DNA of 50,211 nt from Halothermothrix sp. DTU029 (GTDB lineage: Bacteria > Bacillota > Halanaerobiia > Halanaerobiales > DTU029): NCBI GenBank assembly GCA_001512435.1, contig LFRS01000033.1, positions 1 to 50,211 on the forward strand, given 5' to 3'. Shown piece after piece: positions 20,621 through 31,888 of the stretch. A model generated the notes under the pieces. It saw nothing but the letters and a program-made list of their open reading frames with translations, did no database searches and was not told the origin of the DNA. The stretch's first letter is position 1. Every line of letters begins with the position of its first letter. The position numbers and the translations under genes are program-made.

Positions 20621-22327
20621 ATGAGAATGTCAAACTTATATTTACCAACCTTGAAGGAGACACCGGCTGAGGCTGAGGTTGCCAGTCATCAATTGATGTT
20701 GCGGGCTGGTATGATGAGAACCCTGACTGCCGGAGTCTATACATATCTACCATTGGGCTGGCGGGTTATACGAAAAGTTGAAGATATTGTCAGGAAGGCA
20801 ATGGATGAAAGTGGTGCCCAGGAATTATTAATGCCCATTATCCATACTGCTGATTTGTGGAAGGAATCTGGAAGGTGGGAGGAATTTGGCCCCTTAATGA
20901 TTAAATTCCAGGACCGGAAAGGCCGGGACTATTGTCTGGGGCCGACCCATGAAGAGGTTGTCACTGCCCTGGTTAGAAATGAAATTAGATCCTATAAGGA
21001 TTTACCCCTGAACCTTTACCAGATTCAGACCAAGGTAAGGGATGAGATTAGACCCCGTTTTGGAGTAATGCGGGGCAGGGAGTTTATCATGAAAGACGCT
21101 TATTCCTTTGATGTTGATTATGAAGGCTTAGATAAAAGTTATCGGATCATGTATGATGCCTATATGAAGGCTTTTACAGGCTGTGGACTGGATGTCAGGG
21201 CAGTAGAGGCTGATACCGGTGCCATGGGGGGAAGTGAATCCCATGAATTTATGGTCCTGGCAGATGCCGGGGAAGACCGGATTGCTTTTTGTAATAGCTG
21301 TTCCTATGCTGCCAATGTGGAAAAGGCTCTGGCCGGTGAAAAGAAAATAAGGCAGGATGAGGAACCACTGCCAGTGGAAGAAGTCCATACCCCCGGGCAG
21401 AAGACCATCGAAGAGGTATCAGAGTTTTTAATGGTGGATCCGGCTAAAACCATAAAAGCCCTGGCTTTACTGGCTGATGGTGAGCCTCTCCTGGTTTTAA
21501 TTGCCGGTGATGATCAATTAAATGAAGTAAAATTGGCCAATTATCTGGCAGCAAAAGAAGTGACAGCAATTGAGGATGAGGATTTTGAGAAATACTTCCA
21601 GTCCAGCCCTGGTTTCATAGGCCCTGTTGGCCTGGAGGGTGTCAGGATCCTGGCTGACCTGCGGGTAAAGGATATGGTTAATGCTGTTACAGGAGCCAAT
21701 AAAATAGATTATCATTTGAAAAATGTAAATCCAGGCAGGGATTTTACTGCTGATGAATATCTTGATTTACGGATAGTAAAAAATGGAGATCTCTGTCCAA
21801 AGTGTTCCGGTAAACTGGAGATCAAATCCGGGATAGAGGTCGGCCATATTTTCAAGCTAGGTACCAAGTATAGTGAAAGTATGGGTGCTACCTATCTTGA
21901 TGAAAATGGCAAGGAACAATTCATAGTAATGGGTTGTTATGGTATTGGTATAAGTAGGTTGGTGGCTGCTGCCATAGAACAAAATAATGATGACAAGGGT
22001 ATTATCTGGCCTAAGGCCATTGCTCCTTATCAGGTTATTATTCTGGCCCTGGGTAATGATGAGGAAACCATAAGGGTTTCTGAAGAATTGTATAGTGAAC
22101 TGACTGCAAGAGGTGTAGAAACCTTGCTGGATGACCGGAAGGAAAGGCCTGGGGTCAAATTTAATGATGCAGATCTGATTGGTATTCCCTTAAGGATTAC
22201 TGTTGGTGCCCGTTCCCTGCAGAACAATCAAATTGAAGCAAGAGTCAGAAGAAGTGGAGAAGAAATACAGGTTAAACTGGATGATGCCATAGAGGGGATT
22301 ATTGAAATTCTGGAAAGAATAGAGTAG
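20621..22327 (+). CDS. proS: Prolyl-tRNA synthetase (bacterial type with INS domain)
   Basis: Class II motifs (MLRAGMMRTLTAGVYTYLPLGWRVIRKVE; RPRFGVMRGREFIMKDAYSFD; VMGCYGIGISRLVAAAIEQNNDDKGIIWP). Confidence 0.98.
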   Translation: MRMSNLYLPTLKETPAEAEVASHQLMLRAGMMRTLTAGVYTYLPLGWRVIRKVEDIVRKAMDESGAQELLMPIIHTADLWKESGRWEEFGPLMIKFQDRKGRDYCLGPTHEEVVTALVRNEIRSYKDLPLNLYQIQTKVRDEIRPRFGVMRGREFIMKDAYSFDVDYEGLDKSYRIMYDAYMKAFTGCGLDVRAVEADTGAMGGSESHEFMVLADAGEDRIAFCNSCSYAANVEKALAGEKKIRQDEEPLPVEEVHTPGQKTIEEVSEFLMVDPAKTIKALALLADGEPLLVLIAGDDQLNEVKLANYLAAKEVTAIEDEDFEKYFQSSPGFIGPVGLEGVRILADLRVKDMVNAVTGANKIDYHLKNVNPGRDFTADEYLDLRIVKNGDLCPKCSGKLEIKSGIEVGHIFKLGTKYSESMGATYLDENGKEQFIVMGCYGIGISRLVAAAIEQNNDDKGIIWPKAIAPYQVIILALGNDEETIRVSEELYSELTARGVETLLDDRKERPGVKFNDADLIGIPLRITVGARSLQNNQIEARVRRSGEEIQVKLDDAIEGIIEILERIE

Positions 22328-22337
22328 GGGATGGGAG

Positions 22338-22976
22338 ATGAAGGTTACTGCCCTAATTCCGGTATATAATGAAGAGAAAACCATTACAGGGGTTCTCCAG
22401 GTCTTAAAGGAAGATCCCCTGGTTGATGAAATACTGGTTATTGACGATGGCTCAACGGATAATAGTGCTGCCCTGGCCAGAAGTATGGGGGTCCAGGTTA
22501 TCAGCCTGGAAAAAAACCAGGGAAAGGGTGCTGCCCTGGAATGTGGTATTGAACACATAGATAGCGAGATTATCCTGATGCTGGATGGAGACCTTCTGGG
22601 ACTTACCGACAGGCATATCAATTTATTGCTTAATCCTGTTTTAAATAAACAATGTGATATGACTGTTGGTATATTTAGTCATGGTAGGGGGGTTACAGAT
22701 CTGGCTCAGTTGCTGGCTCCCCATCTTTCCGGTCAGCGGGCAGTAAGGACCAGTCTTATTAAGGGGATTAAAAACCTTGCAGACTGTGGTTATGGAGTGG
22801 AATTGGCTATAAATGAATATGTGAGAAAAAGGGGCCGGATTGAATATATTGAATTACCACAATTGACCCATGTTATGAAAGAGGAGAAAAGGGGTTTTGT
22901 AAGGGGAACCCGGGACCGGCTCAATATGTATGCTGACCTGATCAAAACCAGTTTAGAAAATCTGAAGAAAAGATAA
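22338..22976 (+). CDS. Glycosyltransferase family 2
   Basis: VTALIPVYNEEKTITGVLQVL...ILVIDDGSTDNSA...ILMLDGDL. Confidence 0.9.
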   Translation: MKVTALIPVYNEEKTITGVLQVLKEDPLVDEILVIDDGSTDNSAALARSMGVQVISLEKNQGKGAALECGIEHIDSEIILMLDGDLLGLTDRHINLLLNPVLNKQCDMTVGIFSHGRGVTDLAQLLAPHLSGQRAVRTSLIKGIKNLADCGYGVELAINEYVRKRGRIEYIELPQLTHVMKEEKRGFVRGTRDRLNMYADLIKTSLENLKKR

Positions 22977-22993
22977 AATTATGAGGGATATAA

Positions 22994-25900
22994 ATGGTTA
23001 AAGCGATTAAAATAGATAATAATTATTCCCGGATTATCAAGTATCTTGTCCTGGACGAGGAAAAAAAGAAGTGTATTGTAATTAAAAATAGCAAGAGAGA
23101 CAGCAATAATCCTTCTGCCAGTATGGAAGAATTCCTGGCTTATTTAAAGGAGCTCCTGGATGACAGCTATGAGCTGGTTGTTCTCGAAGAATTATCCCTG
23201 GAAAATGAAATAAAGCTCCTCTGGCCACATCTGGCAGAAGTTATCCAGGAAAAATATCCATATATTAATGGTTTTCTGGAAAGGGCCCGGCTGCAAGTGA
23301 AGGCTAACCGGGTCTTGATAGAAGTTGAGACAGAAATGGCCTATAAGTATCTAAATGAAGAGAAGATCAGGGATTTTATTGCCAAAGAACTGGGAGGCCT
23401 GCTACAGGAAGAGCTTGTCCTGGAGATAGAAAATGGAGATTTATTGAAGGATATTTCCATGGAGATAGATTTGGAGGAATATGAAAGGAAAGTAATTGAG
23501 AAAAAGAGCCCCAAACCTTCAACTCCTAAAGCAAAAAATTCAGCTATTATATATGGTAAAAAAATCAGTAGGGAGAAAAGCCATAACCTGAATGAGATTC
23601 AGGGGGAAATAGATCATGTCATTGTAGAGGGCTTGCTTTTTGACCTGGAAGAGATCAAAAGCAGGAGGGGTAATTCCTTTTTCTTAATGGATATAACTGA
23701 TAAGAGTAATTCTATTACAGTAAAATTATTTCCCAGAAAGGGGCAAGACCCCGGAGAGGGTTTAAAAACCGGCCAATGGATCAGGGTGGAAGGTTATGTA
23801 GAGAGGGATCAGTATTCCAGGGAATTAACCCTGGTTGCAGAAAGTATCAATAATATAGATGACCTGGTAGAGAAACGCCAGGACCAGGCTGAGGAAAAGC
23901 GGATAGAGCTCCATCTTCATACCAGAATGAGTGCCATGGATTCTGTTGTGGATGTAGGCCAGGCTATAGCCAGAGCAGCTGCCTGGGGCCATCCTGCTAT
24001 TGCCATTACTGATCATGGGGTAGTACAGGCCTATCCTGATGCTTATTGGGCTGGCAAGAAACATGGGATCAAGATCCTCTATGGCCTTGAGGCCTACCTG
24101 GTGGATGATGGTGAGGATATTATATATAAGCCCGGGAAGGGGAAAATCAAGGATTATACCTATGTAGTCTTTGATTTTGAAACAACTGGCCTGAATAGTA
24201 GAAATGATGAGATTATTGAAATTGGTGGTGTTAAACTGGAAAAAGGCCAGATTGTAGATACTTTTTCTTCCTTTGTCTTACCCCGGAAGCCTGTTCCTGA
24301 TTATATAACCAGAATTACAGGTATTAGCCAGGAAATGCTTAAAGGGGCACCAGCAATAGAAGATATTATTCCTGAATTTATGGAATTTATAGGTGATGCT
24401 GTCCTTGTGGCTCATAATGCCAGTTTTGATTATGGTTTTCTGAAAAATGCCCTGAAAAAAACCGGCTTTTCTTATCCGGATAATTCAGTCCTGGATACCC
24501 TGGCTTTGAGCAGGGCCCTCTACCCCCGCCTTAAAAACCATAAATTAAATACCCTTGCTGAAGAATTGGGAGTAAGTTTGGATAACCATCACCGGGCTGT
24601 AGATGATGCCACTGCCACTGCCGGGATATTGCTGAAAATGCTGGCTAAAATAACTGAAGAGAAGATAAGCAAGCTTGAGGAAATAAATAAATTAAGTAAA
24701 AATATAGACTGGCGGGATCTTCGTACCTATCATTTAATTATCTTTGCCAGGAATAAAGAAGGTTTGCGTGATTTATATAAATTAGTATCCAGTTCTCATA
24801 TTAAGCACTTTTATCGAGTGCCCAGAATCTTGAAAAGTGAACTGGTCCATGTCCGGGATAACTTATTAATTGGTTCTGCCTGTGAAGCCGGCCAATTATT
24901 CCGGGCTATTTTAGAAAACATGGATGAACAGGAGATTAATAAAATTGCCAGGTTCTATGATTTTCTGGAAATACAGCCTTTGGGCAATAATGAATTCCTT
25001 CTGGGAGAGAAAGTAGAATCTTTAGAGGAATTAAAGAAGATTAATAAGCGGATTTATCAATTAGGCAAAAAACTCAAGAAGCCTGTTGTAGCAACTGGTG
25101 ATGTGCATTTTCTCGATCCAGAAGACAGTATCTACAGGGAGATATTGCAGGCTGGCCAGGGTTATGAGGAACAGACCCAGGCCCCCCTGTATTTCCGGAC
25201 AACAGGGGAGATGCTGGAGGAGTTCTCCTATTTTGGTGAAGAGATCGCCAGAGAGCTGGTAATTGAGAATCCACGGAAAATAGCTGATCTATGTGAGGAA
25301 ATCCAGATTATACCGGATAAGCTTTTTACCCCTTCTATTGAGGGAGCAGAGGAAGAAATCAAGGAAATGTCTTTAAAGAAAGCCAGAGAACTGTACGGGG
25401 ATCCTTTACCGGACCTGGTGGAGAAACGCCTGAACCGGGAATTAAATTCAATTATCGGTAATGGATATGCGGTTATATATCTGACAGCCCAGAAACTGGT
25501 GCAAAAATCCCTGGAAGATGGTTATCTGGTTGGTTCCAGGGGTTCAGTAGGTTCTTCTTTTGTAGCAACCATGACGGGGATTACCGAGGTAAACCCCTTA
25601 CCCCCTCATTATCGGTGTAGTAATTGTAAATATACAGACTTTATTACTGATGGTTCTGTTGGTGTTGGGCCTGATTTACCTGACCGGGATTGCCCTGAAT
25701 GTGGAGAAAAATTAACCAAAGATGGCTTTGATATACCTTTTGAGGTCTTCATGGGTTTCGAAGGAGATAAGGTCCCGGATATTGACCTGAATTTCTCTGG
25801 AGAATACCAGTCTATTATTCATAAATATACAGAACAACTCTTTGGTGAAGATCATGTTTTTAGGGCAGGTACTATTTCTTCAATTGCTGAAAGGACAGCC

Positions 25901-27196
25901 TATGGTTTTGTAAGGGGCTACCTGGATGAAAGGGGCCTGGTGGCCAATAATGCTGAAATAAAAAGACTGGTTAAGGGTTGTAGCGGGGTCAAGAGGACTA
26001 CCGGGCAACACCCGGGGGGACAGATTGTAGTCCCGGCCGATATGGAGATCTATGATTTTACTCCTATACAGAGACCAGCCAATGATATGAATTCAGAGGT
26101 CTTAACAACCCATTTTGATTTTAACTCTATCCATGAAAACCTTTTAAAACTGGATGTATTAGGCCATGATGACCCGACGATTATCAGAATGTTACAGGAT
26201 TTAACCGGAGTTTCACCCTTTGATATTCCTCTTGATGATCCAGCAACTATGGCTATCTTCTCCGGTACCGAAAGTCTGGGGCTTAGTCCGGAGGAATTGG
26301 GAACAACTGTTGGGACTCTGGGGATTCCAGAGTTTGGTACCAGTTTTGTAAGACAGATGTTAGTGGATACCAGGCCGACTACCTTCAGTGAGCTGGTGAG
26401 AATCAGTGGCCTTTCCCATGGTACTGATGTCTGGCTCAATAATGCCCAGGAATTAATCAGAAAAGGAGTTGCCCGGCTCTCGGAGGTTATCTCTGTCCGG
26501 GATGACATAATGAATTATTTGATCCTGAAAGGATTGGAGCCAGCCAGGGCCTTTAAAATTATGGAAAATGTCCGGAAGGGCAGGGGTTTGAGTGAAGATG
26601 ATGAAAAATATATGTTGGAGAAGAAGATACCACAATGGTATATAGAGTCCTGTAAAAAGATAAAATATATGTTCCCCAAAGCCCATGCTGCTGCTTATGT
26701 AATGATGGCCTTCCGGATTGCTTATTTCAAGGTCCACCACCCAGAGGCCTTTTATGCCACCTATTTTACTGTCAAAGCAGATGATTTTGATGCCCAGATT
26801 GTCTGTCAGGGCTATGATTTTGTCCTGGCAGAAAAGCAAAGAATAGAGGCTAAGGGTAATGATATAACTGCCAAGGAAAGAAATACCCTGACTGTACTGG
26901 AAGTGGTCCTGGAGGCTATGGTGAGGGGGATTAAATTTATCCGGGTAGATCTCTATCGTTCTGATATCAGGAAATTCCAGATAACAGAAGAAGGTTTATT
27001 GCCTCCTTTAATCAGCCTGGTAGGCCTGGGAGAAAGTGCAGCCCAAAATATTGCAGCCACCAGAGAGGAATATGAATTTACCTCTATTGAGGACCTGGCC
27101 AATAAGGCCAGAATCAGCAAAATAGTTATCGAAGTGATGAAAGAACATGGTGTATTAAAAGGTTTACCGGAAAAGAACCAGCTCTCCCTTTTCTAA
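22994..27196 (+). CDS. polC: DNA polymerase III PolC-type
   Basis: 1400 aa; PHP (ELHLHTRMSAMDSV), embedded DnaQ exonuclease (YVVFDFETTGLNSRNDEIIEIG), polymerase core (PDIDLNFSGEYQ). Confidence 0.98.
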   Translation: MVKAIKIDNNYSRIIKYLVLDEEKKKCIVIKNSKRDSNNPSASMEEFLAYLKELLDDSYELVVLEELSLENEIKLLWPHLAEVIQEKYPYINGFLERARLQVKANRVLIEVETEMAYKYLNEEKIRDFIAKELGGLLQEELVLEIENGDLLKDISMEIDLEEYERKVIEKKSPKPSTPKAKNSAIIYGKKISREKSHNLNEIQGEIDHVIVEGLLFDLEEIKSRRGNSFFLMDITDKSNSITVKLFPRKGQDPGEGLKTGQWIRVEGYVERDQYSRELTLVAESINNIDDLVEKRQDQAEEKRIELHLHTRMSAMDSVVDVGQAIARAAAWGHPAIAITDHGVVQAYPDAYWAGKKHGIKILYGLEAYLVDDGEDIIYKPGKGKIKDYTYVVFDFETTGLNSRNDEIIEIGGVKLEKGQIVDTFSSFVLPRKPVPDYITRITGISQEMLKGAPAIEDIIPEFMEFIGDAVLVAHNASFDYGFLKNALKKTGFSYPDNSVLDTLALSRALYPRLKNHKLNTLAEELGVSLDNHHRAVDDATATAGILLKMLAKITEEKISKLEEINKLSKNIDWRDLRTYHLIIFARNKEGLRDLYKLVSSSHIKHFYRVPRILKSELVHVRDNLLIGSACEAGQLFRAILENMDEQEINKIARFYDFLEIQPLGNNEFLLGEKVESLEELKKINKRIYQLGKKLKKPVVATGDVHFLDPEDSIYREILQAGQGYEEQTQAPLYFRTTGEMLEEFSYFGEEIARELVIENPRKIADLCEEIQIIPDKLFTPSIEGAEEEIKEMSLKKARELYGDPLPDLVEKRLNRELNSIIGNGYAVIYLTAQKLVQKSLEDGYLVGSRGSVGSSFVATMTGITEVNPLPPHYRCSNCKYTDFITDGSVGVGPDLPDRDCPECGEKLTKDGFDIPFEVFMGFEGDKVPDIDLNFSGEYQSIIHKYTEQLFGEDHVFRAGTISSIAERTAYGFVRGYLDERGLVANNAEIKRLVKGCSGVKRTTGQHPGGQIVVPADMEIYDFTPIQRPANDMNSEVLTTHFDFNSIHENLLKLDVLGHDDPTIIRMLQDLTGVSPFDIPLDDPATMAIFSGTESLGLSPEELGTTVGTLGIPEFGTSFVRQMLVDTRPTTFSELVRISGLSHGTDVWLNNAQELIRKGVARLSEVISVRDDIMNYLILKGLEPARAFKIMENVRKGRGLSEDDEKYMLEKKIPQWYIESCKKIKYMFPKAHAAAYVMMAFRIAYFKVHHPEAFYATYFTVKADDFDAQIVCQGYDFVLAEKQRIEAKGNDITAKERNTLTVLEVVLEAMVRGIKFIRVDLYRSDIRKFQITEEGLLPPLISLVGLGESAAQNIAATREEYEFTSIEDLANKARISKIVIEVMKEHGVLKGLPEKNQLSLF

Positions 27197-27210
27197 AGAA
27201 ATATAAAGAC

Positions 27211-27239
27211 TTGCAAGTATTGAGAGAGTATGGTAGAAT
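27211..27239 (+). promoter_or_regulatory. Putative sigma-A promoter of the rimP-nusA-infB operon (TTGCAA-N17-TAGAAT)
   Basis: TTGCAA 27211-27216; TAGAAT 27234-27239; 17-bp spacer. Confidence 0.6.
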
Positions 27240-27270
27240 TAGAATAGAAGTTATAGTATAGAGCGTGAGA

Positions 27271-27294
27271 AGGAGTGGGATAAAACCCGCTCCT
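27271..27294 (+). ncRNA. Leader hairpin upstream of rimP
   Basis: AGGAGTGGG-ataaaa-CCCGCTCCT, 9-bp stem with one G-T wobble. Confidence 0.55.
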
Positions 27295-27419
27295 TAATTG
27301 TAATATCTGGATTGTCTTTTTGTTTTATAGTCAAGAAATGCAAGGAATTGATAATCCGGTAAATACTATAAATATCTTACATATAATTATCTTCCATAGA
27401 ATAAGAAAGGGGTATTTTG

Positions 27420-27884
27420 ATGAGTAAAACTGTTGCTACAGTTACAAAACTAGCCGAACCTATAGTGGAAGAGGAAGGTCTGGAATTAGTTGATGTAGAA
27501 TATGTCAAGGAAGGTGCAGACTACTATTTGCGAGTCTTTATTGACAGGAAAGATACTGGTGTGGGATTGGAAGAATGTGAAATTGTAAGCAATCGTTTAA
27601 GTGAAAAACTGGACGAAGTTGATCCTATTCCAGGAAGTTATATTCTTGAGGTTTCTTCCCCTGGCATAGAGAGGCCCTTGAAAAAACTGGAGGATTTCGA
27701 TCGTTTTCAAGGAAGATTGGCTTATGTCAAAACTTTTGTTGCCATTGATGGCCTGAAGGAGTTTACTGGTATCATTCAGGGTAGGGAGGACGAGAAGATA
27801 CAACTGCTATTAAAAGACAGTGATACAATCATAGAGATACCTTATTCAGGCATAGCGAAAGCCCGCCTGGCAGTTGAATTTTAA
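27420..27884 (+). CDS. rimP: Ribosome maturation factor RimP
   Basis: LAEPIVEEEGLELVDVEYVKEGADYYLRVFIDRKDTGVGLEECEIVS...YILEVSSPGIERPLKKLEDFDRF. Confidence 0.97.
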   Translation: MSKTVATVTKLAEPIVEEEGLELVDVEYVKEGADYYLRVFIDRKDTGVGLEECEIVSNRLSEKLDEVDPIPGSYILEVSSPGIERPLKKLEDFDRFQGRLAYVKTFVAIDGLKEFTGIIQGREDEKIQLLLKDSDTIIEIPYSGIAKARLAVEF

Positions 27885-27934
27885 TTGTTCTTTTTTAAAA
27901 GGTATTTATTGTAGTAATAAGGAGGAGTGGAAGA

Positions 27935-29026
27935 GTGAATCTGGAATTATTAAATGCACTGGATGACATTGTAAAGGAAAAGGGTATTTCTAAAGAGGTT
28001 TTATTGGATGCTATTGAATCAGCTTTAATTTCTGCTTATAAGAGGGATTATGGTTCTAAAGAAAATGTCAGGATCAGTATGCAGGAAGAAAGTGGGAAGG
28101 TACAGATTTTTGCCAGAAAGGAAGTAGTAGAAGAGGTAAAAAATGAAGCTCTGGAGATATCCCTGGAAGAAGCCAGAAAAATCAAGGCTACTTATGAACC
28201 AGGGGATATTATTGAAATAGAAATTACTCCAGATGATTTTGGCCGTATTGCTGCCCAGAATGCAAAACAGGTTGTATTGCAGAGAATCCGGGAAGCTGAA
28301 CGGGATGTTATTTATGAGGAATTAAAGGAAAAAGAAAAAGAATTAATAACTGGAATGGTCAATAGAATTTATAATAATAATATATATATTGATTTGGGTA
28401 AAAGTGAGGCCTTGCTGCCCCCTTCTGAACAGATTCCAGGCGAGGAATATAAGATTGGGGATCGGATTAAGCTTTTTGTGGTGGAAGTAAGTGCTGACTC
28501 CAAAGGGCCCAAGATTCTGGTTTCCAGAACTCATCCAGATTTATTAAAAAGGCTTTTTGAAGTAGAAGTACCGGAGATTTTTGACGGTATTGTAGAGATT
28601 AAGAATATTGCCCGGGAGGCTGGCAGCAGATCTAAGATCTCTGTCTATTCTCATGATGAGAATGTAGATCCAGTTGGTGCCTGTGTTGGTCCTAAGGGTA
28701 TGCGGGTCCAGGCAGTAGTAGATCAATTAAATGGAGAAAAAATAGATATAATTCAATGGAGTGAGGATCCGGCAGTTCTTGTTGCCAATGCCCTGAATCC
28801 TGCAGAGGTTAGCAGGGTAAATATAAACGAGGAAGAAAAGATTGCCGAGGTTGTTGTACCTGATTTCCAGTTATCTCTGGCCATCGGAAAAGAGGGGCAA
28901 AATGCCCGACTGGCTGCCAAATTAACTGGTTGGAAGGTAGATATTAAAAAGGAATCCAGTTACCTGGAAGAAAAGGGAGAGGCAGTTAATGAAGAAACTG
29001 GCCAGGAGGATCAGGTAGAAGAATAG
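27935..29026 (+). CDS. nusA: Transcription termination/antitermination factor NusA
   Basis: S1 and KH domains; [58 protein letters not shown]. Confidence 0.98.
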   Translation: MNLELLNALDDIVKEKGISKEVLLDAIESALISAYKRDYGSKENVRISMQEESGKVQIFARKEVVEEVKNEALEISLEEARKIKATYEPGDIIEIEITPDDFGRIAAQNAKQVVLQRIREAERDVIYEELKEKEKELITGMVNRIYNNNIYIDLGKSEALLPPSEQIPGEEYKIGDRIKLFVVEVSADSKGPKILVSRTHPDLLKRLFEVEVPEIFDGIVEIKNIAREAGSRSKISVYSHDENVDPVGACVGPKGMRVQAVVDQLNGEKIDIIQWSEDPAVLVANALNPAEVSRVNINEEEKIAEVVVPDFQLSLAIGKEGQNARLAAKLTGWKVDIKKESSYLEEKGEAVNEETGQEDQVEE

Positions 29027-29054
29027 GCCATAACCTGATTGGGAGGGAGAGTCA

Positions 29055-29327
29055 ATGGTAAAAAAGGTTCCAATTAGAAAATGTGTTGGCTGTGATGAAA
29101 GAAAGTCTAAATATGACCTGATCAGGATTGTATATAATAAAGATGATGATTCAATTAGTATTGACAGAAGAGGCAAGGCGCCGGGAAGGGGTGCCTATAT
29201 CTGTCCAGATGTAGAGTGCCTGAAAAAAGCCAGAAAGTCCAATAAGATTGCCAGATCTTTAAAAATATCAATTTCAGAAGAAATCTATGATAATTTAATA
29301 AAGGAGATTGATATGATGGAGGATTAA
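29055..29327 (+). CDS. YlxR/RnpM family RNA-binding protein (DUF448)
   Basis: PIRKCVGCDERKSKYDLIRIV...DRRGKAPGRGAYICPDVECLKKARK. Confidence 0.95.
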   Translation: MVKKVPIRKCVGCDERKSKYDLIRIVYNKDDDSISIDRRGKAPGRGAYICPDVECLKKARKSNKIARSLKISISEEIYDNLIKEIDMMED

Positions 29328-29348
29328 TATTTTACGGAGGTGGTATTT

Positions 29349-31490
29349 ATGGCAAAAGTTCGTGTATATCAACTGGCTAAGGAAATGGATATTAGCAGCA
29401 GTGAATTACTGGATATCTTACATGATCTTGATGTAGATGTAAGCAGCCATATGAGTAGTATAAATGCAGAGACTGCTGAATTGGTAAAAGGTATGTTTGC
29501 TGATAGTAAAGAGGAGGATACTGAAGTAAAAAAAGAGAAGGCTGTAAAGAGCGGGAAAAAAGAAGAACAAGTAGCAAAAGAAAAGGATAAGGAAAAGGAA
29601 AGAAAGAAAGAACCGAAAAAAGAGAGTAAGAAAGAAGGTAAAAAAGAAAAAGCCAAAGCCAAAGCCAAAGCTGGCAGAGCCAAAAGGGATGAGGGGTCCA
29701 AAAAAGATGCTAAGGCTCTGGAAATAGAGGCCCCCCTTACAGTCAAAGAGTATGCAGACCTTGTCAAGAAATCAGGGAATGAGATTATTAAAACCTTAAT
29801 GGGCTTAGGTTTAATGGCTAATCTAAACTATTCCCTTGATGAAGATACACTTATTATGTTAAGTGATGAATTAGGTCTTGAGGTTGAAATAAAAGACAGG
29901 GCTCAGGAGGGAAATAATGAAATAGAAGAACTCCTTTATGGTCCTGTTGGCCCGGAGATTGTAGATAGTGAAGAAGATCTGGAGTTAAGGCCACCAATAG
30001 TCACAGTAATGGGCCATGTTGATCATGGGAAAACATCCTTACTTGATTATATTAGGAAAGCCCGGGTTGTAGAAAGGGAAGCCGGTGGTATTACTCAGCA
30101 TATTGGTGCATATCAGACAACTATTAATGATAAAAAGATTACCTTTATTGATACTCCAGGTCATGAGGCTTTTACCGCCATGCGGGCCAGAGGTGCCCAG
30201 GTAACAGATATTGCTATTTTAGTTGTTGCTGCAGATGATGGTGTTATGCCCCAGACAGTAGAGGCTATTAACCATGCTAAGGCAGCAAATATACCTATTA
30301 TTGTGGCTATTAATAAGATAGACCGTCCTGCTGCCCAACCAGATATGGTTAAACAGCAATTAGCTGAACATGGATTATTAACTGAAGACTGGGGTGGAGA
30401 TACTATCTGTGTTCCCATCTCTGCCTTGAAGGGAGAAAATATTGATGACTTGCTGGAAATGGTTCTGCTGGTGGCTGAGCTGGAAGAACTCAAGGCCAAT
30501 CCCAATCGTCCAGCAGAAGGTGTAATCATTGAATCGAAACTGGATAAAGGCAGGGGCCCGGTTGCTACTGTCTTGATAAAGAATGGTTCTATGAATGTCG
30601 GGGATCCTATCCTGGCAGGTCCAGTTTGTGGCAGGGTCAGGGCCATGTTTGATGATAAGGGCAAGCAGGTCAAGAAGGCAACTCCTTCCATGCCTGTAGA
30701 GGTCCTGGGTTTCTCTGATGTTCCTAATGCCGGTGACTTTGTACAGGTTCTGGAAGATGAAAAAGAAGCCCGTCAGATTGCTGAAAGAAGGAGACAATAT
30801 ATCCAGGAAAAGACCCTCAATGTTGATAGCAGGGTTTCTCTGGAAGATCTTTATCAGCAGATTCAACAGGGTGAAGTTAAAGAATTGAATGTTATTATCA
30901 AGGCTGATGTCCATGGTTCCATAGAAGCCTTAAGAGATTCCTTCCAAAAACTGGGTAATGAAGAGGTATCAGTGAAAATAATCCACACTGGTGTAGGGGC
31001 TATTAATGAGACTGATGTTAACCTGGCCAATGCTTCCAATGCAGTAATTATCGGCTTTAATGTCAGGCCAGATGCCAATGCCAGGAGAATTGCAGAAGAG
31101 GAAAATGTGGATATTAGAACCTACCGGGTTATCTATCAGGCTATCGAAGAATTAAAGGATGCCATGTCTGGACTTCTGGCACCAGAATTGAAAGAAGAGG
31201 TCACAGGCAGGGCAGAGGTCAGGGATACCTTCAGGATACCTGGTGTTGGGGTAGTTGCAGGCTTATATGTTACAGAAGGAATCATAAACCGCAATTCCCA
31301 GGTCAGGTTACTGCGGGATGGAGTTGTTATTTATGAAGGCAATATTGCTTCCCTGAAGAGATTTGAAAATGATGTCAGGGAAGTTAAAGAAGGCTTTGAA
31401 TGTGGTCTTGGCATAGAAGGCTATAATGATATTAAGATTGGTGATGAATTAGAAATCTATATCATCAAAAAGATAAAACGATCTCTATAG
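29349..31490 (+). CDS. infB: Translation initiation factor IF-2
   Basis: [43 protein letters not shown]; Lys/Glu-rich N-terminal linker. Confidence 0.98.
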   Translation: MAKVRVYQLAKEMDISSSELLDILHDLDVDVSSHMSSINAETAELVKGMFADSKEEDTEVKKEKAVKSGKKEEQVAKEKDKEKERKKEPKKESKKEGKKEKAKAKAKAGRAKRDEGSKKDAKALEIEAPLTVKEYADLVKKSGNEIIKTLMGLGLMANLNYSLDEDTLIMLSDELGLEVEIKDRAQEGNNEIEELLYGPVGPEIVDSEEDLELRPPIVTVMGHVDHGKTSLLDYIRKARVVEREAGGITQHIGAYQTTINDKKITFIDTPGHEAFTAMRARGAQVTDIAILVVAADDGVMPQTVEAINHAKAANIPIIVAINKIDRPAAQPDMVKQQLAEHGLLTEDWGGDTICVPISALKGENIDDLLEMVLLVAELEELKANPNRPAEGVIIESKLDKGRGPVATVLIKNGSMNVGDPILAGPVCGRVRAMFDDKGKQVKKATPSMPVEVLGFSDVPNAGDFVQVLEDEKEARQIAERRRQYIQEKTLNVDSRVSLEDLYQQIQQGEVKELNVIIKADVHGSIEALRDSFQKLGNEEVSVKIIHTGVGAINETDVNLANASNAVIIGFNVRPDANARRIAEEENVDIRTYRVIYQAIEELKDAMSGLLAPELKEEVTGRAEVRDTFRIPGVGVVAGLYVTEGIINRNSQVRLLRDGVVIYEGNIASLKRFENDVREVKEGFECGLGIEGYNDIKIGDELEIYIIKKIKRSL

Positions 31491-31523
31491 AAAGATTACT
31501 ATAAACCGGGGTAGGTGGTTTAG

Positions 31524-31886
31524 ATGGCTAAATTACGTGCAGAAAGATTAGCTGAATTGATAAAAGAAGAAATCAGTGCTATCATCTTCAGGGAAGTTAA
31601 GGACCCAAGGATTGGTTTTGTCTCTGTAACAGATGTAGAGGTAAGCGGGGATTTGCGGAATGCCAATATTTATGTCAGTGTTTATGGTACAGAGGAAGAG
31701 CGTAAGGCTAGCCTGGAAGGCCTGGAAAAGGCCAAAGGATTTATTCGAAAATTATTGGGAGAGCGGATTACCGTTTATCATACTCCAGAACTGGCCTTTC
31801 ACTATGACCATTCCCTGGAATATGGAGCCCATATTAACAAATTACTGGAGAAAGTAAAAGAAGAGGATGATAAAGGAGAACAATAA
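31524..31886 (+). CDS. rbfA: Ribosome-binding factor A
   Basis: RAERLAELIKEEISAIIFREVKDPRIGFVSVTDVEVSGDLRNANIYVSV. Confidence 0.96.
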   Translation: MAKLRAERLAELIKEEISAIIFREVKDPRIGFVSVTDVEVSGDLRNANIYVSVYGTEEERKASLEGLEKAKGFIRKLLGERITVYHTPELAFHYDHSLEYGAHINKLLEKVKEEDDKGEQ

Positions 31887-31888
31887 AG

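Noticed and set aside
31660-31857. 65-aa plus-strand ORF inside rbfA
   Set aside because: Alternative frame inside a conserved gene; no independent evidence.
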